The notes under the pieces are model-generated. The model searched no databases, was not told the origin of the DNA, and was given only the letters and a program-made list of their open reading frames with translations. This document shows, one piece after another, positions 17,117 to 25,131 of a DNA stretch of 52,885 nt (position 1 is the first letter of the stretch; each line of letters opens with the position of its first letter). The position numbers were made by a program, and so were the translations under genes. Source of the stretch: CAUUCF01 sp963543695 (GTDB lineage Bacteria > Pseudomonadota > Gammaproteobacteria > UBA9339); contig CAUUCF010000007.1 of NCBI GenBank assembly GCA_963543695.1, forward strand, positions 1 through 52,885, in the 5' to 3' direction.

Positions 17117-17188
17117 TGGGGTGTAGCCAAGTGGTAAGGCACTGGTTTTTGATACCAGCATTCCTAGGTTCGAACCCTAGCACCCCAG
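17117..17188 (+). tRNA. tRNA-Gln (anticodon TTG)
   Basis: The acceptor TGGGGTG pairs with CACCCCA. The D-arm is GTAGCCAAGTGGTAAGGC, typical of tRNA-Gln. The anticodon stem CTGGT/ACCAG holds loop TTTTGAT with anticodon TTG. The T-arm has GGTTCGAACCC. The discriminator is G, and CCA is not encoded. It is on the strand opposite to the neighbouring tRNA-Thr and tRNA-Glu. Confidence 0.95.
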
Positions 17189-17255
17189 TTATTTCACTAG
17201 TAAATTCATCTAAAAATTATTTTTTTATTATCTCGATCGATATAACTCGATATAA

Positions 17256-17295
17256 AAAAATCACGATTATAAAATCCATTATAGTCGTGATTTTT
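17256..17295. terminator. Bidirectional intrinsic terminator between tRNA-Gln and tlc
   Basis: Arms AAAAATCACGATTATAA (17256-17272) and TTATAGTCGTGATTTTT (17279-17295) form a 17-pair stem with one G-T pair and a six-base loop. The A/T tails on both sides let it serve both the plus-strand tRNA-Gln transcript and the minus-strand tlc transcript, whose stop codon is 14 bases away. Confidence 0.8.
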
Positions 17296-17308
17296 GTTAC
17301 CAAAAGAA

Positions 17309-18808
17309 TTAATCGTTTGCTGCTTTCGTATTATTTGGTTGCTCCTGGGCTTGTAAAGCTAAAAATTTAACGTTTAACTCTTTAACGCTAATAAACCATA
17401 CCAACATAATCACGATAAAAATAATCGTCGTAATTGGAGTAAGTTCTACTAACGAACTCCCAGTTAACGATAAAAGTAACCAATTAATAAAAGCTCCTCC
17501 AGACTTGCCTAAACGACCACCAAAAACGTCTACCGCCGCCTTACCTTTTGATTTCAATTCGTTATCCAAAGGGATATAAGTCATTTCTTTTGTCGGATCA
17601 AAAAGAAAATATTTTACCCCTTTTGATAAAACATTTTGAGCTAATCCGACCCAAGAAGTAACGACTACTGAAGTAATTCCCAAAGGCATTAACCAACTAT
17701 CCAATTTGGTTCTAAAAATAATAGAGGTAAAAAAGATCAAACCCGTAATTAAAATAATAATAGGAGTTACCGTCGCCGCCGTACGCCATGAACATCTACG
17801 TAATACGTTCGCTCCAACCAACATACAAAAAATCGTAAATAATCCAGTCCAAATTTGTAGTCCCCCCATAAAATGAGAAAATAAATCTTTATTCCCACCA
17901 CACATTAAAAATACTTGCTTTTTCCATAAAACTTCTACCAAACTAATACTAATCCCGTAAGAAATAATTAGTAAACTAACCAGTCCCAAATATTTAGAAG
18001 AACAAATATATTTTAAACTTTCGATGATCCCTAATTTTTTCTTTTTACTTTTAACGATTTCTTGAGGATTGGCAAACCGAGCATCTTTTAAAACTCTATT
18101 ATTTAAATACCAGTAGATAACCATAATTATTAACCCGGTAATCACTACCGTTGATACGATTCCAGGTAATGCTTCCCACCCTTTTTGATCTGCCGAAGTA
18201 ACGGAAGATTTAGCGCTTTGCAGGACTAATCCCGCAATAATTAAACCTCCATTTGCAATAAAGCCAAACATCGAATAAAAACGTTTCGATTCTTTAATTG
18301 ACGTTACGTCGTTTGCAAACTTCCAAAACATTAACCCAATCATGGTAGCTCCCCATAATTCAGACATTACATAAAAGGAAGAATAAATCCATGATCCACA
18401 TGCATCTAATAAATTTTGAATTAAAGGAATACTACTGTAAAATTTAACGTGAAATAATTCGGGATCTGAAAAACGAAAAATACACCCGATCACGCTAAAA
18501 TAAAGGATAAAAATACTAACAATCGTATAAAAAACTTTATCCCGAGACAAAAGGTTAACTAACTTAGAATAAAAAAACATGAACAAAAACGCGCTAGGCA
18601 TCACAAAATACAACTTTAAAGTAGGAATCATTTCTGCTCCTAAATTATTCACGACTAAAGTATCTTTTAATCCCCTTAAAATACTGTAATTAAACAGAAT
18701 GCCCAGCATCATCATTGCCATTGGCAAAAACTTTTTCAATTCGTACGAATGAATTGGCCATAAAACGGCTTTCCAGCCTTTAAATTCTATTTGTTGATTT
18801 TGTTCCAC
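17309..18808 (-). CDS. tlc: ATP/ADP translocase (nucleotide transporter, NTT/Tlc family)
   Basis: Tlc proteins exchange host ATP for bacterial ADP across the inner membrane and are known from Rickettsiales, Chlamydiae, plastids and scattered intracellular bacteria. The 499-residue product has about 12 hydrophobic segments and family blocks such as LRGLKDTLVV (43-52), NLGAEMIPTLKLYFVMPSA (54-72) and KSKGKAAVDVFGGRLGKSGG in the C-terminal half. The start is GTG, supported by a strong GGGAGG site five bases upstream. It is monocistronic: a 279-base AT-rich gap separates it from mnmG and holds no clear element apart from a weak CCAGG...CCTGG hairpin. Other NTT members carry other nucleotides or NAD, so ATP/ADP exchange is the likeliest role and is not proven. 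Confidence 0.93.
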   Translation of the reverse strand: MEQNQQIEFKGWKAVLWPIHSYELKKFLPMAMMMLGILFNYSILRGLKDTLVVNNLGAEMIPTLKLYFVMPSAFLFMFFYSKLVNLLSRDKVFYTIVSIFILYFSVIGCIFRFSDPELFHVKFYSSIPLIQNLLDACGSWIYSSFYVMSELWGATMIGLMFWKFANDVTSIKESKRFYSMFGFIANGGLIIAGLVLQSAKSSVTSADQKGWEALPGIVSTVVITGLIIMVIYWYLNNRVLKDARFANPQEIVKSKKKKLGIIESLKYICSSKYLGLVSLLIISYGISISLVEVLWKKQVFLMCGGNKDLFSHFMGGLQIWTGLFTIFCMLVGANVLRRCSWRTAATVTPIIILITGLIFFTSIIFRTKLDSWLMPLGITSVVVTSWVGLAQNVLSKGVKYFLFDPTKEMTYIPLDNELKSKGKAAVDVFGGRLGKSGGAFINWLLLSLTGSSLVELTPITTIIFIVIMLVWFISVKELNVKFLALQAQEQPNNTKAAND

Positions 18809-19087
18809 ACTAACCTCCCGTTCAAAAAGAGTAATATAAAATTCGATTTCCCTACATTATACCGCATTTATTAAAATATGTTCTTCTCCTATTTATTGTC
18901 ATCGTAGCATAACGTAACTCTACCACCAATAAACAAATCTTTTATCAAGCAATAGCTAATCCAGGCAAACGTTAACCCTGGTTAAAAACAGATCAAACAT
19001 CTAAACCGATTTTTGATATTACCAAAACCATAAACAAAATCTATATAAAACGTATCGTTAACAACCGTAAGTAAAGTATACTGATCT

Positions 19088-20932
19088 CTATTTTTTTAAG
19101 AAAATTAATAATAAAGAAATCGCTGCCGGAGTAACCCCTGAAATTTGTATCGCCTGTGCAACCGTTTTGGGTTGATATTGCTCCAATTTTTGCAAAACCT
19201 CCGTAGATAACCCTTTAATCTGACGATAATTAAAATTTTCAGGGATCTGAACATTCATGTATTTCTTTTGCTTATCGATTTCTTCTTGCTGTCTAACGAT
19301 ATAGCCTTGATATTTTTCTTGTATTTCTAACTGTTCTTCGATCGTTTCTGGTAAACCTAAAATTTCTTGCAATTGATAACGATTAATTTCTGAACGTTTC
19401 AATAGCTGTAAAGCATTAACTTCGGTGTTTAAAGATTGTTTGACAACTTTAAAAAAACGCTGCGCCATTTGATCTTGTGGATAAATTTTAATTTGTTGTA
19501 GTAAATCCCTTTGCTGCGTAATTCTAGCTTTTTTAAGTTGTAAAAAATCGTACTGTTGATCCGTTAAACACCCCAAGCTATAAGCTCGTTCTGCTAAACG
19601 ATAAACAGCATTGTCTTCTCTTAATAAGAGGCGATATTCCGCCCGGCTAGTAAACATTCGATAAGGTTCTGTTACCCCTTTTTTCACCAAATCATCTACC
19701 ATTACTCCTAAATACGCTTCATCTCTTGTGGGCGACCATGCCTCTTCTCCTCTAAGTCGTAAAACAGCGTTAATACCTGCTAGTATCCCCTGCGCAGCAG
19801 CTTCTTCGTAACCAGTGGTTCCGTTGATCTGTCCCGCTAAAAATAAATTAAAAAGACTACGACTTTCTAAGCCACGTTTTAAAGCTTGAGGATCAAAATA
19901 ATCGTATTCAATAGCATATCCTAAACGTAAAATTTTAGCATGTTCTAATCCTGCAATACTATGTACTAATTCAAATTGCACATCGATCGGGAAACTAGTA
20001 TATATTACGTTTGGATAAATCTCTTCTGCGCTGTAACATTCCGGCTCTAAAAAAATTTGGTGAGCCACACGATCCGGAAAACGATGGATCTTATCTTCAA
20101 TCGAAGGACAATAACGAGGTCCTTTTCCTTGAATAATTCCGGTAAATAACGGAGAACGATCTAAATTATTACGGATAATTTCATGCGTTTTTTCGTTAGT
20201 ATGGGTAATGTAACAGTTCAGCAACGGATTAGGTTGTTCAAATTCTTTCCAAAAAGAAAAATGAGGGAAATCGCTATCGCTCCCTTGTGCCGTTAACGTG
20301 TTAAAATCAATAGTTTCTTTCGCTAATCGAGGGGGAGTACCCGTTTTCAAGCGACCAACCGGTAAACCTAACGTCGTTAAATTATTCGCCAATTTAATCG
20401 CTGCTGGATCACCGATACGCCCAGCACTAAAATTGACTAACCCGATATGTATCTTTCCGTTTAAAAAAGTACCCGCAGTTAAAATAACGACCGGAGCAAA
20501 AAAATTTACCGCTAAATTCGTAACCACTCCTTTTACTGCCCCTTGCTCAACGATTAATTCTTCAACACTTTGTTCAAAAATAGTTAAATTCTCTAATTCA
20601 CCTAGGGTTTGACGGATAATTTGTCGATATTTTACCCGGTCGATTTGTAATCGAGTAGATCTTACCGCCATTCCTTTACTTTGATTTAATAAACGATAAT
20701 GAACTGCTGCAAAATCCGCAGCCATTCCCATGATTCCTCCTAAGGCATCAATTTCTTTAACTAATTGACCTTTCCCAATTCCTCCAATAGACGGATTACA
20801 CGATAGTTGACCGATAGTATCTAAATTATGCGTTAATAATAAAACTTTAGCTTTCATTTTAGCCGCAATATAACTAGCTTCTATTCCAGCATGACCACCA
20901 CCTATTACAATTACATCAAATATTGTTTGCAT
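19088..20932 (-). CDS. mnmG: tRNA uridine-34 modification enzyme MnmG (GidA)
   Basis: MnmG works with MnmE to add the carboxymethylaminomethyl group to U34 of tRNAs reading split codon boxes. The 614-residue product has the FAD-binding GGGHAGIEAS (11-20), the signature SCNPSIGGIGKGQLV near 45-59, TGTPPRL, and a C-terminal helical domain that binds MnmE. The length is close to E. coli (629). It is transcribed divergently from pyrG. mnmE and rsmG, often nearby in other bacteria, are not in this window. Confidence 0.97.
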   Translation of the reverse strand: MQTIFDVIVIGGGHAGIEASYIAAKMKAKVLLLTHNLDTIGQLSCNPSIGGIGKGQLVKEIDALGGIMGMAADFAAVHYRLLNQSKGMAVRSTRLQIDRVKYRQIIRQTLGELENLTIFEQSVEELIVEQGAVKGVVTNLAVNFFAPVVILTAGTFLNGKIHIGLVNFSAGRIGDPAAIKLANNLTTLGLPVGRLKTGTPPRLAKETIDFNTLTAQGSDSDFPHFSFWKEFEQPNPLLNCYITHTNEKTHEIIRNNLDRSPLFTGIIQGKGPRYCPSIEDKIHRFPDRVAHQIFLEPECYSAEEIYPNVIYTSFPIDVQFELVHSIAGLEHAKILRLGYAIEYDYFDPQALKRGLESRSLFNLFLAGQINGTTGYEEAAAQGILAGINAVLRLRGEEAWSPTRDEAYLGVMVDDLVKKGVTEPYRMFTSRAEYRLLLREDNAVYRLAERAYSLGCLTDQQYDFLQLKKARITQQRDLLQQIKIYPQDQMAQRFFKVVKQSLNTEVNALQLLKRSEINRYQLQEILGLPETIEEQLEIQEKYQGYIVRQQEEIDKQKKYMNVQIPENFNYRQIKGLSTEVLQKLEQYQPKTVAQAIQISGVTPAAISLLLIFLKK

Positions 20933-21015
20933 GTTATCCGATTAACTACTTATCAATTCGAAAAATATCGTAGGCTTTTCAAAAAATAAATTCAAGTGAC
21001 TTTTTACAAGGCAGG

Positions 21016-21043
21016 TTGAGATTTTATAAAATGATGTTATGAT
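21016..21043 (+). promoter_or_regulatory. Sigma-70-type promoter for the pyrG operon
   Basis: TTGAGA (21016-21021) and TATGAT (21038-21043) are separated by 16 bases and end 27 bases before the pyrG ATG, which is preceded by AAAAGGGG. The boxes match consensus at five of six positions each. This gives a short leader with no room for a long attenuator. Confidence 0.6.
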
Positions 21044-21070
21044 ATCGTAAATTGGGGTAAAAGGGGATTC

Positions 21071-22696
21071 ATGACGAAGTATATTTTTGTAACAGGTGGA
21101 GTAATTTCTGCTTTAGGGAAAGGGGTATCAGCTGCATCGTTAGGTGCTTTGTTGAAAAGTTTTAATTTAAAAGTAACCGTCATCAAATTCGATCCTTACT
21201 TAAACGTTGATTCTGGCACCATGAATCCTTATCAACATGGCGAAGTATATGTTACCGTAGATGGTCGCGAAGCCGATTTAGACCTTGGACACTATGAACG
21301 TTTTTTAGGAGAAAAAATGTCCAGTAAAAACCACTATACCACTGGTATTATCTATTCAGAAGTCTTAAAAAAAGAGAGAGCGGGTGGTTATTTAGGCGCA
21401 ACGGTTCAAGTCATTCCCCATATTACCGACATGATTAAAGAAATCATCCGTTCGTCTGCCCAAAACCACGATGTAGCAATCATCGAAGTAGGTGGTACAG
21501 TAGGAGATATAGAATCTTTACCCTTTTTAGAAGCAATTAGGCAAATGCGAATAGAAGAAGGCGCTTTAAATACTCTATTTATTCACGTCACTTTAGTACC
21601 TTACATCGTTTCAGCTGGAGAAATTAAAACGAAACCCACTCAACATTCTGTTAAAGAATTACGTTCGATTGGCATTCAACCGGATTTATTGTTTTGTCGT
21701 TCCTCTGCACAATTAGGAGAAGAAGAACGAAAAAAAATTGCTTTATTTACAAACGTCGACATCCATTCCGTCATTTCTTTACCTGATATTGAAAACGTTT
21801 ATACTATTCCTCTAACTTTAAAAAGACAGAACGTTGAACAAGTTATTAATCGGCAATTACAATTAAATCTCACACATGGTGATTTATCGATTTGGGAAAA
21901 AATTGACTATCAAGCTACCCATTTAAAACAAACGGTTAACGTCTTTATGGTCGGTAAATACGTTCATTTAGAAGATGCCTATAAATCTGTCGTAGAAGCC
22001 TTGAAACATGCTGGGTGGAAACAAGCCGTTAAAGTTGTCATTAAATTTATAGACGCCGAATTGATTGAACAAGACGGAGTTGAACTTTTAAAAGAAGCGG
22101 ACGGTATTTTAATTCCCGGAGGATTTGGTACCCGAGGGATTGAGGGGATGATTTTAGCGGTTCAATACGCACGTGAAAATCAAATTCCTTATTTTGGCAT
22201 CTGTTTAGGTATGCAAATTGCCATCATTGAAATGGCAAGGAACCTTTTACATTTGAAACAAGCTAATAGTACCGAATTTGATAAAAATACCCCAGATCCG
22301 GTAATTATTTGGGTTTCTGAATGGACTAAAAGTGGTAACTTAGTAACTAGACAACAAGCCACTAATTTAGGAGGCACGATGCGTTTAGGAGAATACCACA
22401 GTACCTTAGTACCGAATACTAAGTTAGCTCGCATTTATAAAGCTCAAGATTCGTACGAAAGGTATCGTCATCGTTATGAAGTTAATGACCAATATTTACC
22501 GCAACTTCAAAAATGTGGATTATCCGTTGCTGGCTATTCCACAGATGGACTAGTAGCCGCGATCGAGTTAACCAATCATCGTTGGTTTATTGCGATGCAA
22601 AGTCATCCAGAATTCAATTCTAACCCGCATCAAAGCCATCCAGTCTTTTACGATTTCATTAAAACTATTAGTGAGTCTAAGCATGAAAATACTTAA
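21071..22696 (+). CDS. pyrG: CTP synthase
   Basis: PyrG makes CTP from UTP using ATP and glutamine. The 541-residue protein has the synthetase start VTGGVISALGKGVSAASLG (8-26), the GEVYVTVDG block, and a C-terminal class I amidotransferase domain with nucleophile C378 in GICLGMQ and the His-Glu pair in SHPEF. The length matches E. coli (545). It leads pyrG-kdsA-eno-ftsB, a common gammaproteobacterial order, and overlaps kdsA by 14 bases. Keeping CTP synthesis suggests imported nucleotides do not cover CTP. Confidence 0.98.
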   Translation: MTKYIFVTGGVISALGKGVSAASLGALLKSFNLKVTVIKFDPYLNVDSGTMNPYQHGEVYVTVDGREADLDLGHYERFLGEKMSSKNHYTTGIIYSEVLKKERAGGYLGATVQVIPHITDMIKEIIRSSAQNHDVAIIEVGGTVGDIESLPFLEAIRQMRIEEGALNTLFIHVTLVPYIVSAGEIKTKPTQHSVKELRSIGIQPDLLFCRSSAQLGEEERKKIALFTNVDIHSVISLPDIENVYTIPLTLKRQNVEQVINRQLQLNLTHGDLSIWEKIDYQATHLKQTVNVFMVGKYVHLEDAYKSVVEALKHAGWKQAVKVVIKFIDAELIEQDGVELLKEADGILIPGGFGTRGIEGMILAVQYARENQIPYFGICLGMQIAIIEMARNLLHLKQANSTEFDKNTPDPVIIWVSEWTKSGNLVTRQQATNLGGTMRLGEYHSTLVPNTKLARIYKAQDSYERYRHRYEVNDQYLPQLQKCGLSVAGYSTDGLVAAIELTNHRWFIAMQSHPEFNSNPHQSHPVFYDFIKTISESKHENT

Positions 22697-23495
22697 TTTT
22701 GAAATAGACAACCATTTACCTTTTTTTTTAATGGCGGGACCATGTGTCGTAGAAAATGAAACGATCGCTTTAGAAACGGCAAAATACCTTAAAGCTTTAA
22801 CTAATCAATTAGGTATTCATTTCATTTACAAAAGTTCTTTCGCTAAAGCCAACCGTAGCTCACTCCATAGTTTTGCTGGTCTACCTTTTAAAGAAGCTTT
22901 AGCGGTTTTAAAACAAATTAAAGAAGAAGTACAAGTGCCAATCATTACCGATGTCCACGAAGATACCCCCTTAGAGCAAGTTGCTGAAGTAGCAGATGTA
23001 TTACAAACCCCAGCTTTTTTATGCCGACAAACTAATTTTATCCGTCGAGTGTCTTCTTTGAACCGACCAGTCAACATTAAAAAAGGCCAATTTTTATCTC
23101 CGGTAGAAATGAAAAATGTCGTAGAAAAAGCCATGAGCACTGGTAACCAAAAAATCATGGTTTGTGAACGAGGTTTTAGTTTTGGTTATAATAACTTAGT
23201 AGTAGATATGCGAGCTTTAGAAATTATGAAAGAAACTAAATGTCCAGTTATTTTTGACGGTGGACATTCGGTACAAATGCCGGGACAGCTCGGTAATGCT
23301 TCCGGTGGAATGAGACAATTTATCCCCGTTTTATCGCGTGCTGCTATAGCAGTAGGTATTGCTGGCTTGTTTTTAGAAACTCATCCCAACCCGGACGTTG
23401 CTTTATGTGATGGCCCTAACATGTGGCCATTATACCAAATGGAAGAGTTATTAGTACAACTAAAAAAAATAGATCGGGCAGTTAAAAATTATTAG
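22683..23495 (+). CDS. kdsA: 3-deoxy-D-manno-octulosonate 8-phosphate synthase
   Basis: KdsA condenses phosphoenolpyruvate with arabinose 5-phosphate to form KDO 8-phosphate for the LPS inner core. I place the start at the ATG at 22683, inside the pyrG 3' end; an upstream in-frame extension of 31 codons is non-homologous and overlaps pyrG coding. The 270-residue product has MAGPCVVENE (17-26), YKSSFAKANRSS, ITDVHE and CERGFSFGYNNLVVDMRAL, all family hallmarks. It supports an intact KDO-containing LPS, as do lpxB and lptD. Confidence 0.96.
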   Translation: MKILNFEIDNHLPFFLMAGPCVVENETIALETAKYLKALTNQLGIHFIYKSSFAKANRSSLHSFAGLPFKEALAVLKQIKEEVQVPIITDVHEDTPLEQVAEVADVLQTPAFLCRQTNFIRRVSSLNRPVNIKKGQFLSPVEMKNVVEKAMSTGNQKIMVCERGFSFGYNNLVVDMRALEIMKETKCPVIFDGGHSVQMPGQLGNASGGMRQFIPVLSRAAIAVGIAGLFLETHPNPDVALCDGPNMWPLYQMEELLVQLKKIDRAVKNY

Positions 23496-23519
23496 TTATT
23501 TATTATCCTTGGAGGAGTT

Positions 23520-24806
23520 ATGTTAAAAATCGTTAATATTAAAGGGCGAGAAATTTTAGATTCTCGAGGTAACCCTACGGTAGAAGCAGAAGTTGAATTA
23601 TCTTCTGGAACAATAGGTAGAGCAGCAGTCCCTTCTGGAGCTTCTACTGGTTCTAGAGAAGCTTTAGAATTAAGAGACGGTGATCCTCAACGTTATCTAG
23701 GTAAAGGAGTCTTAAAAGCAGTAGGACATGTTAATCAGGAAATTAGAAACGCTTTAATCGGTAAAGATCCTAATGATCAAAAAGCAATCGATCAACTAAT
23801 GATCGATTTAGACGGCACAGAAAATAAAAGTAAATTCGGTGCTAATGCTATTTTATCAGTTTCTATGGCAGTAGCACGAGCAATGGCTTTAGAAAACAAA
23901 GAACCGCTTTACCAACGTTTAGGTGGGAAAGCTCCATTTATTTTACCTGTACCAATGATGAACGTTTTAAACGGTGGGGCCCACGCAGAAAATAACGTAG
24001 ATGTTCAAGAATTCATGATTTTACCAGTAGGAGCTCCAACTTTTGCAGAAGCTATTCGTTACGGAGCCGAAGTGTTTCATACTTTGAAAAAAGTATTGAA
24101 GAAAAAAGGAATGAGCGTTGGAGTAGGCGATGAAGGTGGTTTTGCTCCAGACTTACGTTCCAATCGTGAAGCCTTAGAAGATATTTGTGAAGCCGTTGAA
24201 CAAGCAGGTTATCGCTTAGGTACCGATATTTGTTTAGGCTTAGACGTAGCTGCTTCTGAACTGTATGAAAATGGTCGTTACCACTTAAAATCTGAAAATC
24301 AAAGTTATTCCTCGGAAGAATTCGTCGATTATTTAGCTAATTGGGTCAGTCAATATCCAGCTTTAATTACGATTGAAGATGGTTTAGCTGAAGGAGATTG
24401 GGAAGGTTGGAAATTAATGACGGATCGTTTAGGACAACGTATCCAAATTGTAGGTGATGATTTATTCGTTACTAACACTAAAATCTTTAAACGAGGTATC
24501 GAAGCAGGTGTTTGTAACTCTATTTTAATTAAACTAAACCAGATTGGAACTATTACTGAAACTTTAAATGCGATTCAAATGGCTAAAGACGCCAATTATA
24601 CCGCAGTAGTATCACATCGTTCTGGAGAAACCGAAGATACGATTATCGCCGATCTCGTCGTTGCTACCGGTACTGGGCAAATCAAAACAGGCTCTGCTTG
24701 TCGAGTAGATCGTATTGCTAAATACAATCAATTAATTCGTATTGAAGAAGCTTTAGGCCCTCAAGCTAGCTACTGGGGCAAAAAAGCTTTCCGTAATTTT
24801 AAATAA
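23520..24806 (+). CDS. eno: Enolase
   Basis: Enolase interconverts 2-phosphoglycerate and phosphoenolpyruvate in glycolysis. The 428-residue protein has REILDSRGNPTVEAEV (10-25), GGAHAENNVDVQEFM with the substrate His and acid residues, GDEGGFAP, the metal-ligand regions ITIEDGLAEGDW and VGDDLFVTN, and SHRSGETED. A GGAGG site precedes the ATG by four bases. It ends in a strong hairpin terminator that touches the ftsB start. Together with fba it indicates lower and middle glycolysis or gluconeogenesis is kept. Confidence 0.98.
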   Translation: MLKIVNIKGREILDSRGNPTVEAEVELSSGTIGRAAVPSGASTGSREALELRDGDPQRYLGKGVLKAVGHVNQEIRNALIGKDPNDQKAIDQLMIDLDGTENKSKFGANAILSVSMAVARAMALENKEPLYQRLGGKAPFILPVPMMNVLNGGAHAENNVDVQEFMILPVGAPTFAEAIRYGAEVFHTLKKVLKKKGMSVGVGDEGGFAPDLRSNREALEDICEAVEQAGYRLGTDICLGLDVAASELYENGRYHLKSENQSYSSEEFVDYLANWVSQYPALITIEDGLAEGDWEGWKLMTDRLGQRIQIVGDDLFVTNTKIFKRGIEAGVCNSILIKLNQIGTITETLNAIQMAKDANYTAVVSHRSGETEDTIIADLVVATGTGQIKTGSACRVDRIAKYNQLIRIEEALGPQASYWGKKAFRNFK

Positions 24807-24820
24807 CTTGTAATACTAAA

Positions 24821-24855
24821 TAGCCAAAGGATAGCCTCCTTTGGCTAATTTTTTT
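24821..24855 (+). terminator. Intrinsic terminator after eno, abutting the ftsB start
   Basis: TAGCCAAAGGA (24821-24831) and TCCTTTGGCTA (24837-24847) form a perfect 11-pair stem with a five-base loop, followed by A and seven T (24849-24855). The ftsB ATG begins at the very next base (24856), so the U-tract doubles as the 5' edge of the downstream gene. Confidence 0.85.
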
Positions 24856-25131
24856 ATGAAAAAAATTATCGTCTTCATTTTAGTTAATTTAGTAATCATT
24901 TTACAATATAGACTTTGGTTAAGTTCAGATGGGATACTCATCACTCATCAGCTTAAACAAAAATTAATTGAGCAACAATTAAAAAACGACGAATTAGTTG
25001 AGCAAAATAACCAATTGCAAAAAGAGATTGATTTCATGAAAGCCGAAGAAAATAAGTTAATCGAGAACCAAGTTAGAGACGAATTGGGCATGATCAAAAA
25101 AGGAGAAATTTATTACCATGTCGTTAAATAA
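24856..25131 (+). CDS. ftsB: Cell division protein FtsB
   Basis: FtsB links FtsL and FtsQ in the divisome. The 91-residue product has a short cytoplasmic N-terminus, one membrane segment (about 3-20), a periplasmic coiled coil (about 30-75, rich in Q, E and N), and the typical end RDELGMIKKGEIYYHVV. I choose the ATG at 24856; a TTG at 24841 would lie inside the terminator stem and adds only five residues. No Shine-Dalgarno is visible upstream because the eno terminator tail occupies that space. It overlaps the HMG-CoA reductase gene by 14 bases. Confidence 0.9.
   Translation: MKKIIVFILVNLVIILQYRLWLSSDGILITHQLKQKLIEQQLKNDELVEQNNQLQKEIDFMKAEENKLIENQVRDELGMIKKGEIYYHVVK

Noticed and set aside
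17116..17370. 84-codon ORF starting in tRNA-Gln
   Set aside because: It runs through the tRNA, the terminator hairpin and the end of tlc, so it cannot be a real gene.
18809..19087. Hairpin CCAGG...CCTGG between mnmG and tlc as a terminator
   Set aside because: The stem is only five or six pairs with a ten-base loop and there is no U-tract of the right length.
20298..20612. 104-codon plus-strand ORF inside mnmG
   Set aside because: It is antisense to a conserved enzyme and has no family features.
22590..22682. N-terminal extension of kdsA by 31 codons
   Set aside because: It overlaps pyrG coding and is unlike KdsA; the ATG at 22683 gives the usual start.
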